A DNA stretch of 64,000 nucleotides from Pseudomonas furukawaii (GCF_002355475.1 NZ_AP014862.1:4526001-4590000), one strand, 5' to 3'. Counted from the first letter of the stretch, positions 1-8,271 are shown. Notes: generated by a model from the letters alone, not told the origin. Made by a program: numbers and translations.

Positions 1-797
1 TCGATGAAGCGGATGTCGCCCACCAGGCCATCGCGGGTGGCGTAGGCGAAGTCGTCCCACAGGTACTCATCGCCGGACAGGTTGATCTGGGTGGTCAGGT
101 GACGGTAACCCGGGGCGGAGATGAAGAAGTGGATGTGGGCCGGGCGGTTGCCGTGGCGACCCAGCAGGTTCAGCACTTCCTGGGTGGTGCCTTCCGGCGG
201 GCAGCCGTAGCCGGACGGCACGATGCTGCGGGCGCGGTAGCGGCCTTCGCTGTCGGTGACGATGCGACGGCGCAGGTTGTAGTCCGACTGGGTGGTGTCG
301 AAGTAGGAATAGGTGCCCTTGGTGTTGGCATGCCACAGGTCGACGATGGCGCCGGCGATCGGCTTGCCATCCACGTCCTTCACCTGGCCCTGGAGGAACA
401 TCACGGTGCCGGCGTCGGTGCCGTCATCCATGCGGGTCTCGCCCTCGGACAGCGGGGCGCCGGCCACGTAGAGGGGGCCTTCGATGGTGCGCGGGGTGCC
501 GCCGGTCAGGCCGGCCTGCTCGTCCTGGGCGTCCAGCAGCAGGTCGAGGTAGTGCTCGAGACCGAGGCCCGCCACCAGCAGGCCGGCCTCGCCACGGGCG
601 CCCATGCGGTTCAGGTAGTCCACCGCCTTCCAGAACTCCTCGGTGGTGACTTCCATATCCTCGATGATCTTGATGGTGTCGATCAGGATGCGGTTCACCA
701 GCTTCTTCATGCGCTGGCTGCCCTGGTCGTTGTTGAAGCCGCTGACTTCCTTGAAGAAGTTCTGGACGCTTTCGGTGCTGGACAGTTTGATAGTCAT
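1..797 (-). CDS. catA: Catechol 1,2-dioxygenase (3' end beyond window)
   Basis: Intradiol ring-cleaving, non-haem Fe(III) dioxygenase that converts catechol to cis,cis-muconate in the cytoplasm. The visible 265 residues begin MTIKLSSTES. They contain the N-terminal helical dimerisation domain and the catalytic beta-sandwich. The iron ligands expected for the family are present: Tyr163 (in GTYSYFD), Tyr197 (in VPSGYGCPPEG) and the two histidines of AHIHFF (221 and 223). The family is about 300-310 residues, so roughly 40 C-terminal residues lie outside the window. It is the last gene of catB-catC-catA, 42 bp after catC, and is probably co-transcribed under CatR. It receives catechol from the iac pathway encoded a few kb away. 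Confidence 0.96.
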   Translation of the reverse strand, partial: MTIKLSSTESVQNFFKEVSGFNNDQGSQRMKKLVNRILIDTIKIIEDMEVTTEEFWKAVDYLNRMGARGEAGLLVAGLGLEHYLDLLLDAQDEQAGLTGGTPRTIEGPLYVAGAPLSEGETRMDDGTDAGTVMFLQGQVKDVDGKPIAGAIVDLWHANTKGTYSYFDTTQSDYNLRRRIVTDSEGRYRARSIVPSGYGCPPEGTTQEVLNLLGRHGNRPAHIHFFISAPGYRHLTTQINLSGDEYLWDDFAYATRDGLVGDIRFI

Positions 798-839
798 GGC
801 TATTTCCTCATCTTGTTTTTATCGGGACGGAACGATCGC

Positions 840-1130
840 TCAGCGATCGTCTTCGTGAATCGACGACGGGTGGCGGCAGAGACCGTCCACCTCGATTTCC
901 ATGTAGGGGAACAGCGGCAGCTGCATCAGGGTGTCATGCAGCTCCTCGACGCTGGCCAGGTCGAAGATGCTGTAGTTGGCGTAATGCCCGGCGATGCGCC
1001 ACAGGTGGCGCCATTTGCCCTCGCGCTGCAGGCGCTGCGCCAGTTCCTTCTCGTCGGCCTTGAGCTTGGCCGCCTTGGCGGGGTCCATGTCGACCGGCAA
1101 CTTCACGGTCATCTTCACGTGGAACAGCAT
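840..1130 (-). CDS. catC: Muconolactone delta-isomerase
   Basis: Small cytoplasmic enzyme of the beta-ketoadipate pathway. It isomerises (+)-muconolactone to beta-ketoadipate enol-lactone. The 96 residues begin MLFHVKMTVKLP and match the usual length of this decameric ferredoxin-like-fold family. The gene lies between catB (28 bp upstream) and catA, the normal Pseudomonas catBCA order, and is probably translated from the same mRNA. Nothing unusual is visible. Confidence 0.96.
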   Translation of the reverse strand: MLFHVKMTVKLPVDMDPAKAAKLKADEKELAQRLQREGKWRHLWRIAGHYANYSIFDLASVEELHDTLMQLPLFPYMEIEVDGLCRHPSSIHEDDR

Positions 1131-1158
1131 AGGCTTGCTCTCCTCCTTCAGGCAGGTG

Positions 1159-2280
1159 TCAGGGGCGACGGAAGCGCGCCAGGCGCTCTTCGTCCAGGGT
1201 CAGGCCGATACCGGGCAGGCGCGGCACGTGGAGCTGGAAGTCGCGGTAGACCGGCGGCTCGGTGACGATGTCCTCGGTCAGCAGCAGCGGGCCGAAGAGT
1301 TCGGTGTCCCACGCCAGCTTGTTCAGGGTGATGAAGGCATGGGCGGAGGCCAGGGTGCCGACGCTGCCTTCCAGCATGGTGCCGCCGTAGAGGCCGATGC
1401 CGGCCGCCTCGGCGATGCTGGCGGTACGCAGCACGGCACGCGGGCCGCCGTTCTTGGCGATCTTCAGGGCGAACACCGGGGCCGCGCCGTCGCGGGCCAG
1501 GTTGAAGGCGTCTTCCACGCACTCGATGGATTCGTCGGCCATGATCGGCGCCGGGCTGGACAGGTTCAGGCGCACCTGGCCGCTGCGGTTGTTGCGGGAA
1601 ATGGGCTGTTCGATGAGGTCGATGCCGTTGTCGCCGAGGACACGGCAGGCGCGCAGGGCAACGCCTTCGTCCCAGGCCTGGTTGACGTCGACGCGCACGC
1701 TGGCGCGGTCGCCCAGGGCCTTCTTGATGGCGATGACGTGGGCCAGGTCCCTGTTCACCTCGCCGGCGCCGATCTTCAGCTTGAAGATGCGGTGGCGGCG
1801 AACCTCCAGCATGTGCTCGGCTTCGGCGATGTCCTTGCTGGTGTCGCCGCTGGCCAGGGTCCAGGCCACTTCCAGGCTGTCGCGGACGCGGCCGCCGAGG
1901 ATCTCGCTGACCGGCAGGCCGAGGCGCTTGCCCTGGGCGTCCAGCAGCGCGGTTTCCACGGCGGAACGGGCGAAGGTGTTGCCTTTCACCACGCGGTCGA
2001 TGCGCTGCATGCAGGCATTGAGGTTGCTGGCGTCCTGGCCGACCAGCAGCGGGGCGAAGTGCCGGTCCAGGTTGACCTTGATGCTGTCCGGGCTTTCGTT
2101 GCCGTAGGACAGGCCGCCGATGGTGGTGGCCTCACCGATGCCCTCGATACCGTCGGCGCAGCGGATGCGCAGGATCACCAGGGTCTGGTTCTGCATGGTG
2201 TGCATCGCCAGCTTGTGGGGGCGGATGGTCGGCAGGTCGACGATGATCGCTTCGAGCGACTCGATCGCGGTGTGGCTCAT
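1159..2280 (-). CDS. catB: Muconate cycloisomerase
   Basis: Enolase-superfamily enzyme that lactonises cis,cis-muconate to muconolactone, using Mn2+. The chosen start at 2280 gives 373 residues beginning MSHTAIESLEAI, the typical length. A longer frame extends 29 residues upstream but would run into the catR-catB promoter. The family block IIVDLPTIRPHKLAMHTM follows the start. FKLKIGAG carries the catalytic Lys-x-Lys, and acidic metal ligands follow in VRVDVNQAWDE, IEQP and DES. First gene of catBCA, divergent from catR across a 125-bp control region, so very likely induced by CatR with muconate. Confidence 0.96.
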   Translation of the reverse strand: MSHTAIESLEAIIVDLPTIRPHKLAMHTMQNQTLVILRIRCADGIEGIGEATTIGGLSYGNESPDSIKVNLDRHFAPLLVGQDASNLNACMQRIDRVVKGNTFARSAVETALLDAQGKRLGLPVSEILGGRVRDSLEVAWTLASGDTSKDIAEAEHMLEVRRHRIFKLKIGAGEVNRDLAHVIAIKKALGDRASVRVDVNQAWDEGVALRACRVLGDNGIDLIEQPISRNNRSGQVRLNLSSPAPIMADESIECVEDAFNLARDGAAPVFALKIAKNGGPRAVLRTASIAEAAGIGLYGGTMLEGSVGTLASAHAFITLNKLAWDTELFGPLLLTEDIVTEPPVYRDFQLHVPRLPGIGLTLDEERLARFRRP

Positions 2281-2366
2281 TTCAATACCCATCTGGTTGT
2301 TCTTCTCTGTGACGGGATAGTGATACCGCCGCGATCCAGGTTCCAATATTGATTTTGTCTGCAACA

Positions 2367-2381
2367 ATACCCTCCAGGTAT
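2367..2381. promoter_or_regulatory. CatR (LysR-type) operator, T-N11-A palindrome
   Basis: The sequence ATACC-CTCCA-GGTAT is a perfect interrupted palindrome that contains the LysR signature T-N11-A (T2368, A2380). It lies 24 bp before the catR ATG and 86 bp upstream of the catB ATG. That is where the high-affinity CatR site sits in Pseudomonas catR-catBCA regions, allowing catR autorepression and catB activation. The assignment to CatR is inferred from position and symmetry. Confidence 0.75.
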
Positions 2382-2405
2382 CGCCACCTTCGAAGGACCG
2401 GCCCC

Positions 2406-3287
2406 ATGGAACTCCGTCACCTGCGCTACTTCCAGGCGCTCGCCGAAACCCTCAACTTCACCCGCGCCGCCGAGCGCCTGCACATCGCCCAACCGCCCCT
2501 CAGCCGCCAGATCCAGCAGCTGGAGGAGGAGCTCGGGGTGGCCCTGCTGGAACGTGGCCGGCCCCTGCGCCTGACCGAGGCGGGGCGCTTCTTCCACGAG
2601 CATTCCCGCACCCTGCTCGAGCAGTTGGCGAAGGTCTGTGACAATACCCGGCGTATTGGTTCGGGAGAAAAGGCCTGGCTCGGCATCGGCTTCGCCCCCT
2701 CGACGCTCTACGGTGTGCTGCCCGACCTGATCCGCCGCCTGCGCAGCGACGCCGGGTTGGAACTCGGCCTGTCGGAGATGACCACCCTGCAGCAGGTGGA
2801 GTCGCTCAAGGCGGGGCGGATCGACGTCGGTTTCGGCCGCATCCACATCAACGACCCGGCGATCCAGCAGCAGGTGCTGACCCTGGACCCGCTGGTGGCC
2901 GCCCTGCCCGCCGGGCATCCCTTGCTGCCGGGCCCGGTGAGCCTGACCGACCTGGCCCAGGAGCCCTTCGTGCTCTACCCGGGCAACCCGCGGCCCAGCT
3001 ACGCCGACCATGTCCTCGCCCTGTTCGCCGCCTACGGGCTGCAGATCGAGGTGGCGCAATGGACCAACGAACTGCAGACCGCCATCGGCCTGGTGGCGGC
3101 CGGCATCGGCATCACCCTGGTGCCGGCATCGGTACAGGTGCTGCACCGGGTCGACATCGGCTACGCCAGCCTGCAGGAAGCCCAGGCCACCTCCCCCATC
3201 ATCATCAGCCGCCGCGTCGGCGACGCGTCGCCCGCGCTGACCCATTGCCTGGCGCTGATCGAGGAGCTGTCGCGGGGGCAGCTGTAG
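2406..3287 (+). CDS. catR: LysR-family activator of the cat operon
   Basis: Transcription factor of 293 residues with an N-terminal winged helix-turn-helix (MELRHLRYFQALAE, then FTRAAERLHIAQPPLSRQI) and a C-terminal periplasmic-binding-like effector domain. Members that sit divergent to catB bind cis,cis-muconate and activate catBCA. The start at 2406 is chosen because the LysR N-terminus begins exactly there; the frame also extends 19 codons upstream through the operator. Downstream, the DNA runs into a repeat and then an insertion sequence. Confidence 0.93.
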   Translation: MELRHLRYFQALAETLNFTRAAERLHIAQPPLSRQIQQLEEELGVALLERGRPLRLTEAGRFFHEHSRTLLEQLAKVCDNTRRIGSGEKAWLGIGFAPSTLYGVLPDLIRRLRSDAGLELGLSEMTTLQQVESLKAGRIDVGFGRIHINDPAIQQQVLTLDPLVAALPAGHPLLPGPVSLTDLAQEPFVLYPGNPRPSYADHVLALFAAYGLQIEVAQWTNELQTAIGLVAAGIGITLVPASVQVLHRVDIGYASLQEAQATSPIIISRRVGDASPALTHCLALIEELSRGQL

Positions 3288-3357
3288 GAACACGCTCTTG
3301 CAGGACGGGGCGGGCGGCGTTCCGTTGAGCGTGCGATACCCATCAACCGTGGTCCGC

Positions 3358-3380
3358 ATGGGTTTCGTACCTCAACCCAT
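3358..3380. repeat. Hairpin ATGGGTT-N9-AACCCAT, interrupted intergenic repeat
   Basis: Seven-base arms with a 9-base loop, ending 4 bp before the inferred IS right end. It resembles the common Pseudomonas intergenic sequence in which GATGGGTTTCG pairs with CTCAACCCATC. It may also end catR transcription. The family identification is from memory of such repeats. Confidence 0.5.
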
Positions 3381-3387
3381 CCTATGT

Positions 3388-3398
3388 ATGGACTCGCC
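3388..3398. repeat. IS right subterminal inverted repeat
   Basis: ATGGACTCGCC, the exact reverse complement of 4807-4817. It lies downstream of the transposase stop. Confidence 0.8.
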
Positions 3399-3636
3399 TT
3401 TTACTGTCAACCCGCTTTGAACAGAGAAACCCGGTTGCATCTATGTATCAGGCCTCAGCAAGGGAGCCGCAAAGGGGCTCCGGGCCAACATTGTCTGAGC
3501 TCGCGCCGTGCCAATTACGAAGAGGCTTAGGGGCCAGTAGGATGGCAGGCATCATCGCGCGGCGGTCTGACCTGGGGTCAATGTTCTCAGCAGCGGTTGA
3601 GGCGCTCAGCGCCTCGGTGGCGGGATCTCGTGGGAT
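3399..3636 (-). ncRNA. Candidate bridge-RNA region of the IS110-family element
   Basis: This is the non-coding stretch between the transposase stop and the right inverted repeat. IS110-family recombinases use a structured bridge RNA encoded in a non-coding end, and in the IS1111 group that end is downstream of the transposase. Visible pairing includes GAGGCGCT/AGCGCCTC (3599-3615), TGACC/GGTCA (3567-3579), GGAGCC/GGCTCC (3464-3482) and a long-range AACATTG (3487-3493) with CAATGTT (3579-3585). The RNA boundaries, donor loop and target loop were not resolved. Whether it is transcribed is inference. Confidence 0.4.
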
Positions 3637-4740
3637 CTATTCGGCTATCGTTGCTCCCGGTTGGACAGAGGGATTACGGCAGTAGCGGGCGTCCGACTGC
3701 AGCAGCACCCAGACGATACGCAAGTTGCGGTTGGCCAGACGTATGGCCGCCCCCTTGCGTCCGTGCCGCTGCATCCAGCGGTTCAGCCGACGGTCGTCCA
3801 CTTCCTCGGAGTCAGCCTTGAGCGTGCGGAGCACCGCATGGGCGCCCTCGACCATCAGGCTGCGCAGATAACCATCACCGCGTTTGCTCATCTTGCCGAG
3901 CCGAACCTTCTGGCCGCTGCTGTGCTGATCGGGTACCAGGCCAAAGTAGGCCGCGAACTGGCGTGCATTCGGGAAGCGCGCGGGCTCGACCTGCTTGGCG
4001 ACCAGGGCAGTGGCGATGATCGGCCCAACCCCGCGCACGCTCATCAGTCGCGAGGCGGTCTTGTCCGCGTGCGCACATTGTTCCAGCCGTTTGGTCAGCA
4101 GCAGGAGACGGCCTTCCAGAGCCTGCCATTCCGCCTGCATATCGGCGATCAGCTCACGCAGCAGGTCTGGCAGCGGCAACGTGGCATCCTCCAGAATCCG
4201 GCTCACGCGGTCGCTGAGCGCTGCAGCGCCTTGCGGGATCGCCAGGCCATGCTCGAGCAGCAGCCCCCGGATTTGATTACCCAGCGTCGTCCGGCGCCGT
4301 ATGTAGCCCTGTCTGACCCGATGCGCCGCCTGCATGGCCAGGGCCTCCACGGTTTTCACCGGTACGGCATGGATGGTGGTATCGCGTCCGGCGCGCAAGA
4401 TCGCCTGCGCATCGTTGCGATCGTTCTTGGCACCACTGCGGTGCTCGGCGACTCGCTGTGCGGGTAACAAGCGCACCTGACAACCCAGGGCCTGCACCTG
4501 TCTTGCCCAGGCTTGTGCGCCCGGCCCGGTCTCCAGCAAGACCGTCGCGCCCTTGGCGATCTGGTACAAAAACCTCGAGAACGCCTCGCGCGACTGGAGA
4601 CGCTTTTCGTACACCAGCTCTCCGTGCGCCTCTTCGCCGGCGATTTGGAACACCTGCTTGGCCAGATCAACAGCGACTGTCGTGCACAGAGAGAGCGTTT
4701 CCGGGTGTGCAGCTTGCGGTTTCGTCGTACGCTTTTGCAT
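3637..4740 (-). CDS. IS110-family DEDD transposase
   Basis: Serine-dependent DEDD recombinase of about 367 residues from the ATG at 4740; the frame stays open 27 codons further upstream, past the inverted repeat. The N-terminal RuvC-like domain shows VAVDLAK, LLETGPGA and KNDRNDAQAIL, which supply the acidic residues. The C-terminal Transposase_20 domain shows RLMSVRGVGPIIATALVA and GKMSKRGDGYLRSLMVEGA, with the conserved serine region at DQHSSGQKVRLG. It appears intact, so the element may still be active. Confidence 0.92.
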   Translation of the reverse strand: MQKRTTKPQAAHPETLSLCTTVAVDLAKQVFQIAGEEAHGELVYEKRLQSREAFSRFLYQIAKGATVLLETGPGAQAWARQVQALGCQVRLLPAQRVAEHRSGAKNDRNDAQAILRAGRDTTIHAVPVKTVEALAMQAAHRVRQGYIRRRTTLGNQIRGLLLEHGLAIPQGAAALSDRVSRILEDATLPLPDLLRELIADMQAEWQALEGRLLLLTKRLEQCAHADKTASRLMSVRGVGPIIATALVAKQVEPARFPNARQFAAYFGLVPDQHSSGQKVRLGKMSKRGDGYLRSLMVEGAHAVLRTLKADSEEVDDRRLNRWMQRHGRKGAAIRLANRNLRIVWVLLQSDARYCRNPSVQPGATIAE

Positions 4741-4806
4741 GGCCTTGCCCTCGCTGTCGGTGGTTATCGTAGGGTGCCACCGTGGCGCGCTCGACGCCTC
4801 GGCGAG

Positions 4807-4817
4807 GGCGAGTCCAT
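4807..4817. repeat. IS left subterminal inverted repeat
   Basis: GGCGAGTCCAT, the exact reverse complement of 3388-3398. It lies upstream of the transposase start. Confidence 0.8.
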
Positions 4818-4824
4818 CCAATTA

Positions 4825-5077
4825 CGGGCTGCAGTCCTGCTACCACTCCACCAGAACGGGAATCAGCAGCGTGCTGGACGCGCTGCTCAGTACCCAGGAA
4901 CGGCTGGTGGAAGACGCCGACCAGGTCTGGCAAGCCCTGCGACGCTACTCGGAAACCAACGCTGACTTCGCCGACTGTCTCATCGAACGTAACGCCAAGG
5001 CAGCAGGCTGCAAGGACCTCGTGACCTTCGACAGCAAAGCCGCGCGCAGCCTGGGTATGCGCAACCTCGACAGTTGA
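4825..5077 (+). pseudogene. 3' remnant of a VapC-type PIN-domain toxin gene
   Basis: An open frame ending at 5077 translates to a C-terminal PIN-domain segment of about 83 residues. It contains SCYHSTRTGISSVLDALL, VEDADQVWQALRRY, the block NADFADCLIERNAKAAGC and TFDSKAARSLG. VapC toxins are about 130 residues, so the N-terminal half with the first acidic active-site residue is missing. The remnant begins immediately outside the inferred IS left end. The DNA beyond the other IS end does not encode the missing N-terminus or a vapB antitoxin. The insertion was therefore probably accompanied by a deletion, and the fragment should be non-functional. Confidence 0.75.
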
Positions 5078-5150
5078 GCGTCCCTCTCCCCCGTCCTCCG
5101 CGCTCGCTCCGCAGGGTGCGCCGCGCGCACCGCCCGCTCCCGAGCGAAGG

Positions 5151-5174
5151 GGGGCCGGCCGCGAGGCCGGCCCC
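5151..5174 (-). terminator. GC-rich hairpin after the porin gene
   Basis: Perfect 10-bp stem GGGGCCGGCC-GCGA-GGCCGGCCCC starting 8 bp beyond the porin stop at 5182. There is no T-run, so it may be a transcript stabiliser rather than a strong intrinsic terminator. Confidence 0.6.
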
Positions 5175-5181
5175 GCCTGGC

Positions 5182-6459
5182 TCAGAACTTGAAGGTGTAG
5201 CTGGTGATGAGGCGGTTCTCCTGGTAGTCCGCACCGGAGGCCGCGCCGTTGCCGTAGCGCGTCTTGACGTCGATGTTGCGCCACTCGAAGCCCACGCCCT
5301 TGAGGGGGCCGCTCTGCACCACGTAGCTGAGGAAGAGGTTGCGCTCGCTCTCCACGTTCTGGTCCAGGGCGTTGTTGCCACGGTCGATGCCGGTGCCGCG
5401 CAGGTAGCGGGTCATCAGCTTGAGGCCGGGCACGCCGTAGGCGGCGAAGTCGAGGTCGTAGCGCAGCTGCCAGGAGCTCTCGTTGGGCTTGACGAAGGCG
5501 ACGGTGGACCAGTTCACCAGGTAGGGCTGGGGCGCGTAGCCGTTGAGGGTGGGGAAGGTGCTCTCGCCCAGCATGCGCTGGTAGCCGACGCCGATGGCGT
5601 GGGGGCCCTTGCGCAGGGTGGTCATGGCGCCGTAGGAGCGGTTGTCGATATCGCCGTAGAGCGCCTTGCCGTCCTCGCTGTTGTCGAAGTAGCGCAGGTC
5701 GGTCTTGAGCCCGTAGCCATTGCCCAGGTCGGCGTTGTAGGTGCCGCCCAGATAGTGCTGCTGGTAGATGTCCTCCAGCTGGCCGTAGAAGTAGGTGGCC
5801 GAGAGCGCGGGGCTGAAGGCGTAGGTGGCGCCCCCGAAGTTCAGGCCGTCGCTGCGGCGCTGGATGTCCGGCCCGTTGAACAGGTACATCTTCTCGCGGT
5901 TGGAGGATTCGCGGCTGCTGATCTCGGTGAAGCGGCCGGCGGTGAGGGTCAGGTTCTCCACCTCGCGGGATTCCAGCAGGAAGCCGTGGTAGGTGGTGAT
6001 GAGCTGGCGGGAGTCGTCGTAGAAGGCCACCGGCAGCATCGGGCGATGCTCGCCCACCTTCAGCTCGGTCCTGGAATAACGCATCTTGCCGGTCAGCGCC
6101 GCGCGGCCGTAGTCGCGCACCTGCTCGCCCTTGCTGTCGTCGTAGGGAATGATGGTATCCGGGCCTCGGCCACCGCCACCGTCCAGTCGGTAGGCATATT
6201 GCCCGGAAACATCCAGGCCGAACTGCAGAGTCCCTTCCGTATAACCGGAGATGGCGCGAAAGTCGAAACCCTGGGTCCAGCTTCCGATACGGGACTTCGG
6301 CGCGTCATCCTGTTTGAAGTCACGGTCGATATAGAAGTTGCGCAAGCCCAGGCTTATTTGCCGATCCTTCACGAAGTCCGCCTGTGCGGACATCGGCATG
6401 AACATCCCCATCAGGCTCGCGGCGGCTACGCCGCTGGCCAGCCAGCTCTTATGAAACAT
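5182..6459 (-). CDS. OprD-family outer-membrane porin
   Basis: Substrate-specific outer-membrane channel of 425 residues. It has a signal peptide (MFHKSWLASGVAAASLMG... ending near MSAQA|D), and the mature protein starts DFVKDRQISLGLRNFYIDRDF, the typical OprD-family opening. It ends in alternating beta-strands with a C-terminal aromatic signature (SYTFKF). OprD paralogues of this length carry aromatic acids or amino acids. Its place between the cat genes and the iac operon, on the same strand as both, suggests entry of indole-3-acetate or a related aromatic acid, which is inference. A 334-bp gap before it suggests its own promoter. Confidence 0.85.
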   Translation of the reverse strand: MFHKSWLASGVAAASLMGMFMPMSAQADFVKDRQISLGLRNFYIDRDFKQDDAPKSRIGSWTQGFDFRAISGYTEGTLQFGLDVSGQYAYRLDGGGGRGPDTIIPYDDSKGEQVRDYGRAALTGKMRYSRTELKVGEHRPMLPVAFYDDSRQLITTYHGFLLESREVENLTLTAGRFTEISSRESSNREKMYLFNGPDIQRRSDGLNFGGATYAFSPALSATYFYGQLEDIYQQHYLGGTYNADLGNGYGLKTDLRYFDNSEDGKALYGDIDNRSYGAMTTLRKGPHAIGVGYQRMLGESTFPTLNGYAPQPYLVNWSTVAFVKPNESSWQLRYDLDFAAYGVPGLKLMTRYLRGTGIDRGNNALDQNVESERNLFLSYVVQSGPLKGVGFEWRNIDVKTRYGNGAASGADYQENRLITSYTFKF

Positions 6460-6793
6460 GGACGTGATCCTTTCTTACATGTGCACGCATGGCACATTGA
6501 GTGGGAGCAGATTAATTGTTGGAAGAGCAACTTCGGCAGTTAATCCGCAGTGTTGTTTTTATAACCACTTACTGCAAAAAGGTCGTAGCAAGGCCCGCCA
6601 CCCGAAAGTAACGGGCGCCCTCGATTTCTAGTTATGGGTACAACTTTCAAACCGGACGAAAGACCACTTCATCCACTATTCCGGATCGGCTCCGGAGTTC
6701 TTTTCGGCACTGCCCGTTGGGCTTCGCGTCGCTCAGCCTCAACCTAGGGGTCAGCCTTGGCAGGTTGCGCAGCGAAACCCGACAAGCCCGCCG
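6460..6793. other. Intergenic region between iacG and the porin gene
   Basis: No gene is visible in these 334 bp. The half near the porin is AT-richer and probably carries the porin promoter and leader. A short hairpin CCGGA-TCGGC-TCCGG lies at 6681-6695. No clear intrinsic terminator for iacG was found. Confidence 0.5.
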
Positions 6794-7294
6794 TCAGCAG
6801 GCCGAGCGCGAAGCGTCGCCCAGGCGGTGGTAGGCGCGGTTGAAATACACCAGCCCTTCCTGGCTCTTGCCGTGGCGGATGCCCAGCACCTCGCAGTAGA
6901 AGATGGTGTGGGACCCCACCTCATGGGCCTGGGCGATGCGGCAGTCGAAGCTGACCAGGGCGTCGTCCAGCAGCGGCGAGCCGCTTTCCAGGGTGCTCCA
7001 GCTGGCCTGGGCGAAGCGCTGGTCGGAGTCCAGCTCGCGGTTGGCGAAGACGCCGGAAATGGCCTTCAGCTCGGCGGTCAGCACGTTCACGCTGAGCACA
7101 CCGTTCTGCTTGAAGTGGCCATTGGCGAACGAAGCACGGTTCATGCACACCAGCAGCGTCGGCGGTTGGTCGGTGACGCTGCACACGGCCGAGGCGGTGA
7201 AGCCCCAGCGGCCGGCGGCGCCATCGGTGGTGATGACGGAAACGGCGCCGCCCAGCAGCGCCATGGCATTACGGAATCCTGTGGTATCGACCAT
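6794..7294 (-). CDS. iacG: Flavin reductase of auxin degradation
   Basis: HpaC/RutF-type NAD(P)H:flavin oxidoreductase of 166 residues. FRNAMALLGGAVSVITT and WGFTASAVCSVTDQPPTLLVCMNR are the flavin-binding blocks of the Flavin_Reduct domain, and a GSHTIFYCEVLGIRHG segment follows. In the iac pathway this protein supplies reduced flavin to the flavin-dependent monooxygenase IacA. It is the last gene of the iacH-A-B-I-C-D-E-F-G series, 17 bp after iacF. The symbol rests on gene order as well as family. Confidence 0.85.
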   Translation of the reverse strand: MVDTTGFRNAMALLGGAVSVITTDGAAGRWGFTASAVCSVTDQPPTLLVCMNRASFANGHFKQNGVLSVNVLTAELKAISGVFANRELDSDQRFAQASWSTLESGSPLLDDALVSFDCRIAQAHEVGSHTIFYCEVLGIRHGKSQEGLVYFNRAYHRLGDASRSAC

Positions 7295-7311
7295 GGTCTT
7301 GCCCTCGCCTC

Positions 7312-8271
7312 TCAGATATCCAGTACCAGTTTCTTCGTCCTGGCCCGCGAACAGCAGACCAGGATCTGGTCGTTGGCGGCCTTCTCTTCATCGGTCAGGT
7401 AGACGTCGCGGTGGTCCGGCTCGCCTTCCAGCACGTCGCACAGGCAGGTGCCGCAGACGCCCTGCTCGCAGGAGATCTCCACCTTGATGCCGACGGTCGC
7501 CAGGGCGTCGAGGATGCTCTGGCCCTCCGCCACCTGGACGGTCTTGCCGCTGCGCCGGGCCTCCACTTCGAAGCCCTCGCCGCTGGCGTCCACCTCCACC
7601 TGGAAGTACTCGCGGTGGATCTGGTCCTCGGCATAGCCGGCCCTGCGCGCGCCCTCGATGACCCAATCCATGAAGCCGGCCGGGCCGCAGACATAGAGGT
7701 GGACGCCCTCGGCCGGCTGGCCGAGCACGGCGGGCAGGTCGAGCTTCTGGGCCTCGCCCTCGTCGTCGAAGTGGGTGCGCACGCAGGCCGCGAAGTCGGC
7801 GTCGGCCAGTTCGTCGAGGAAGGCGGTACGGCTGCGGGAACGGCCGCAATAGTGCAACTCGAAGGGGCTGTCCTGGGCGGTCAGCTGGTGGGCCATGGCG
7901 ATCATCGGGGTGATGCCGATGCCGCCGCCGATGAGGATCGAGCGGCTGGCGTCGGCCGCCAGGGGGAAGAGGTTGCGCGGGGCGCCGACGCTGACGCTGG
8001 CGCCCTCGGTCAGCAGTTCGTGAACGGCCAGGGAACCGCCCCGGGAGGCCGGGTCCTTGAGCACGCCGAGGCGGTAGACGGCGGCGTTGGCCGGATCACC
8101 GCAGAGGGAGTACTGGCGCACCAGGCCGGTCTTCAGGTGGATATCCACATGGGCGCCCGCCTCGAAGGCCGGCAGGGACTTGCCCGACGGATCGGCGAGT
8201 TCGAGAACGACGACGCCCTCGCCCTGCTCCTGCCGCTTGCGGACCACCAGGTTCAACACTTGCTCACTCAT
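7312..8271 (-). CDS. iacF: Dioxygenase reductase, phthalate-dioxygenase-reductase type
   Basis: Electron-transfer protein of 319 residues that passes electrons from NAD(P)H to the Rieske oxygenase IacCD. Domain order is FMN-binding ferredoxin-reductase domain (QYSLCGDP near residue 55), NAD domain (GGGIGITPMIAMA, YVCGPAGFMDWVI), then a C-terminal plant-type [2Fe-2S] domain. The cluster cysteines are in ISCEQGVCGTCLC and ILVCCSRA. It lies in line with iacE upstream and iacG downstream. The VanB/PDR architecture is clear; the iac assignment is from the neighbourhood. Confidence 0.88.
   Translation of the reverse strand: MSEQVLNLVVRKRQEQGEGVVVLELADPSGKSLPAFEAGAHVDIHLKTGLVRQYSLCGDPANAAVYRLGVLKDPASRGGSLAVHELLTEGASVSVGAPRNLFPLAADASRSILIGGGIGITPMIAMAHQLTAQDSPFELHYCGRSRSRTAFLDELADADFAACVRTHFDDEGEAQKLDLPAVLGQPAEGVHLYVCGPAGFMDWVIEGARRAGYAEDQIHREYFQVEVDASGEGFEVEARRSGKTVQVAEGQSILDALATVGIKVEISCEQGVCGTCLCDVLEGEPDHRDVYLTDEEKAANDQILVCCSRARTKKLVLDI

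Larger units (their letters stand above)
3385..4824 (-). mobile_element. IS110-family (IS1111-like) insertion sequence
   Basis: About 1.44 kb, bounded by exact 11-bp inverted repeats ATGGACTCGCC (3388-3398) and GGCGAGTCCAT (4807-4817). IS1111-group elements have subterminal repeats, with about 7 bp outside the left one and 3 bp outside the right one; applying that rule gives these ends. It encodes one DEDD transposase on the minus strand. The long non-coding stretch (about 250 nt) is downstream of the transposase, as in the IS1111 group, rather than upstream as in IS110 proper. It lies between an intergenic repeat and the 3' part of a vapC-like gene. No target duplication is expected for this family. 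Confidence 0.8.

Noticed and set aside
99-1265. Long plus-strand frame opposite catA/catC
   Set aside because: Shadow of the minus-strand cat genes; its translation is low-complexity (V/A/G/H/Q-rich) and matches no family.
4553-5077. 174-codon plus-strand gene starting inside the transposase
   Set aside because: The first 90 codons are antisense to the transposase; only the C-terminal vapC-like portion is meaningful.
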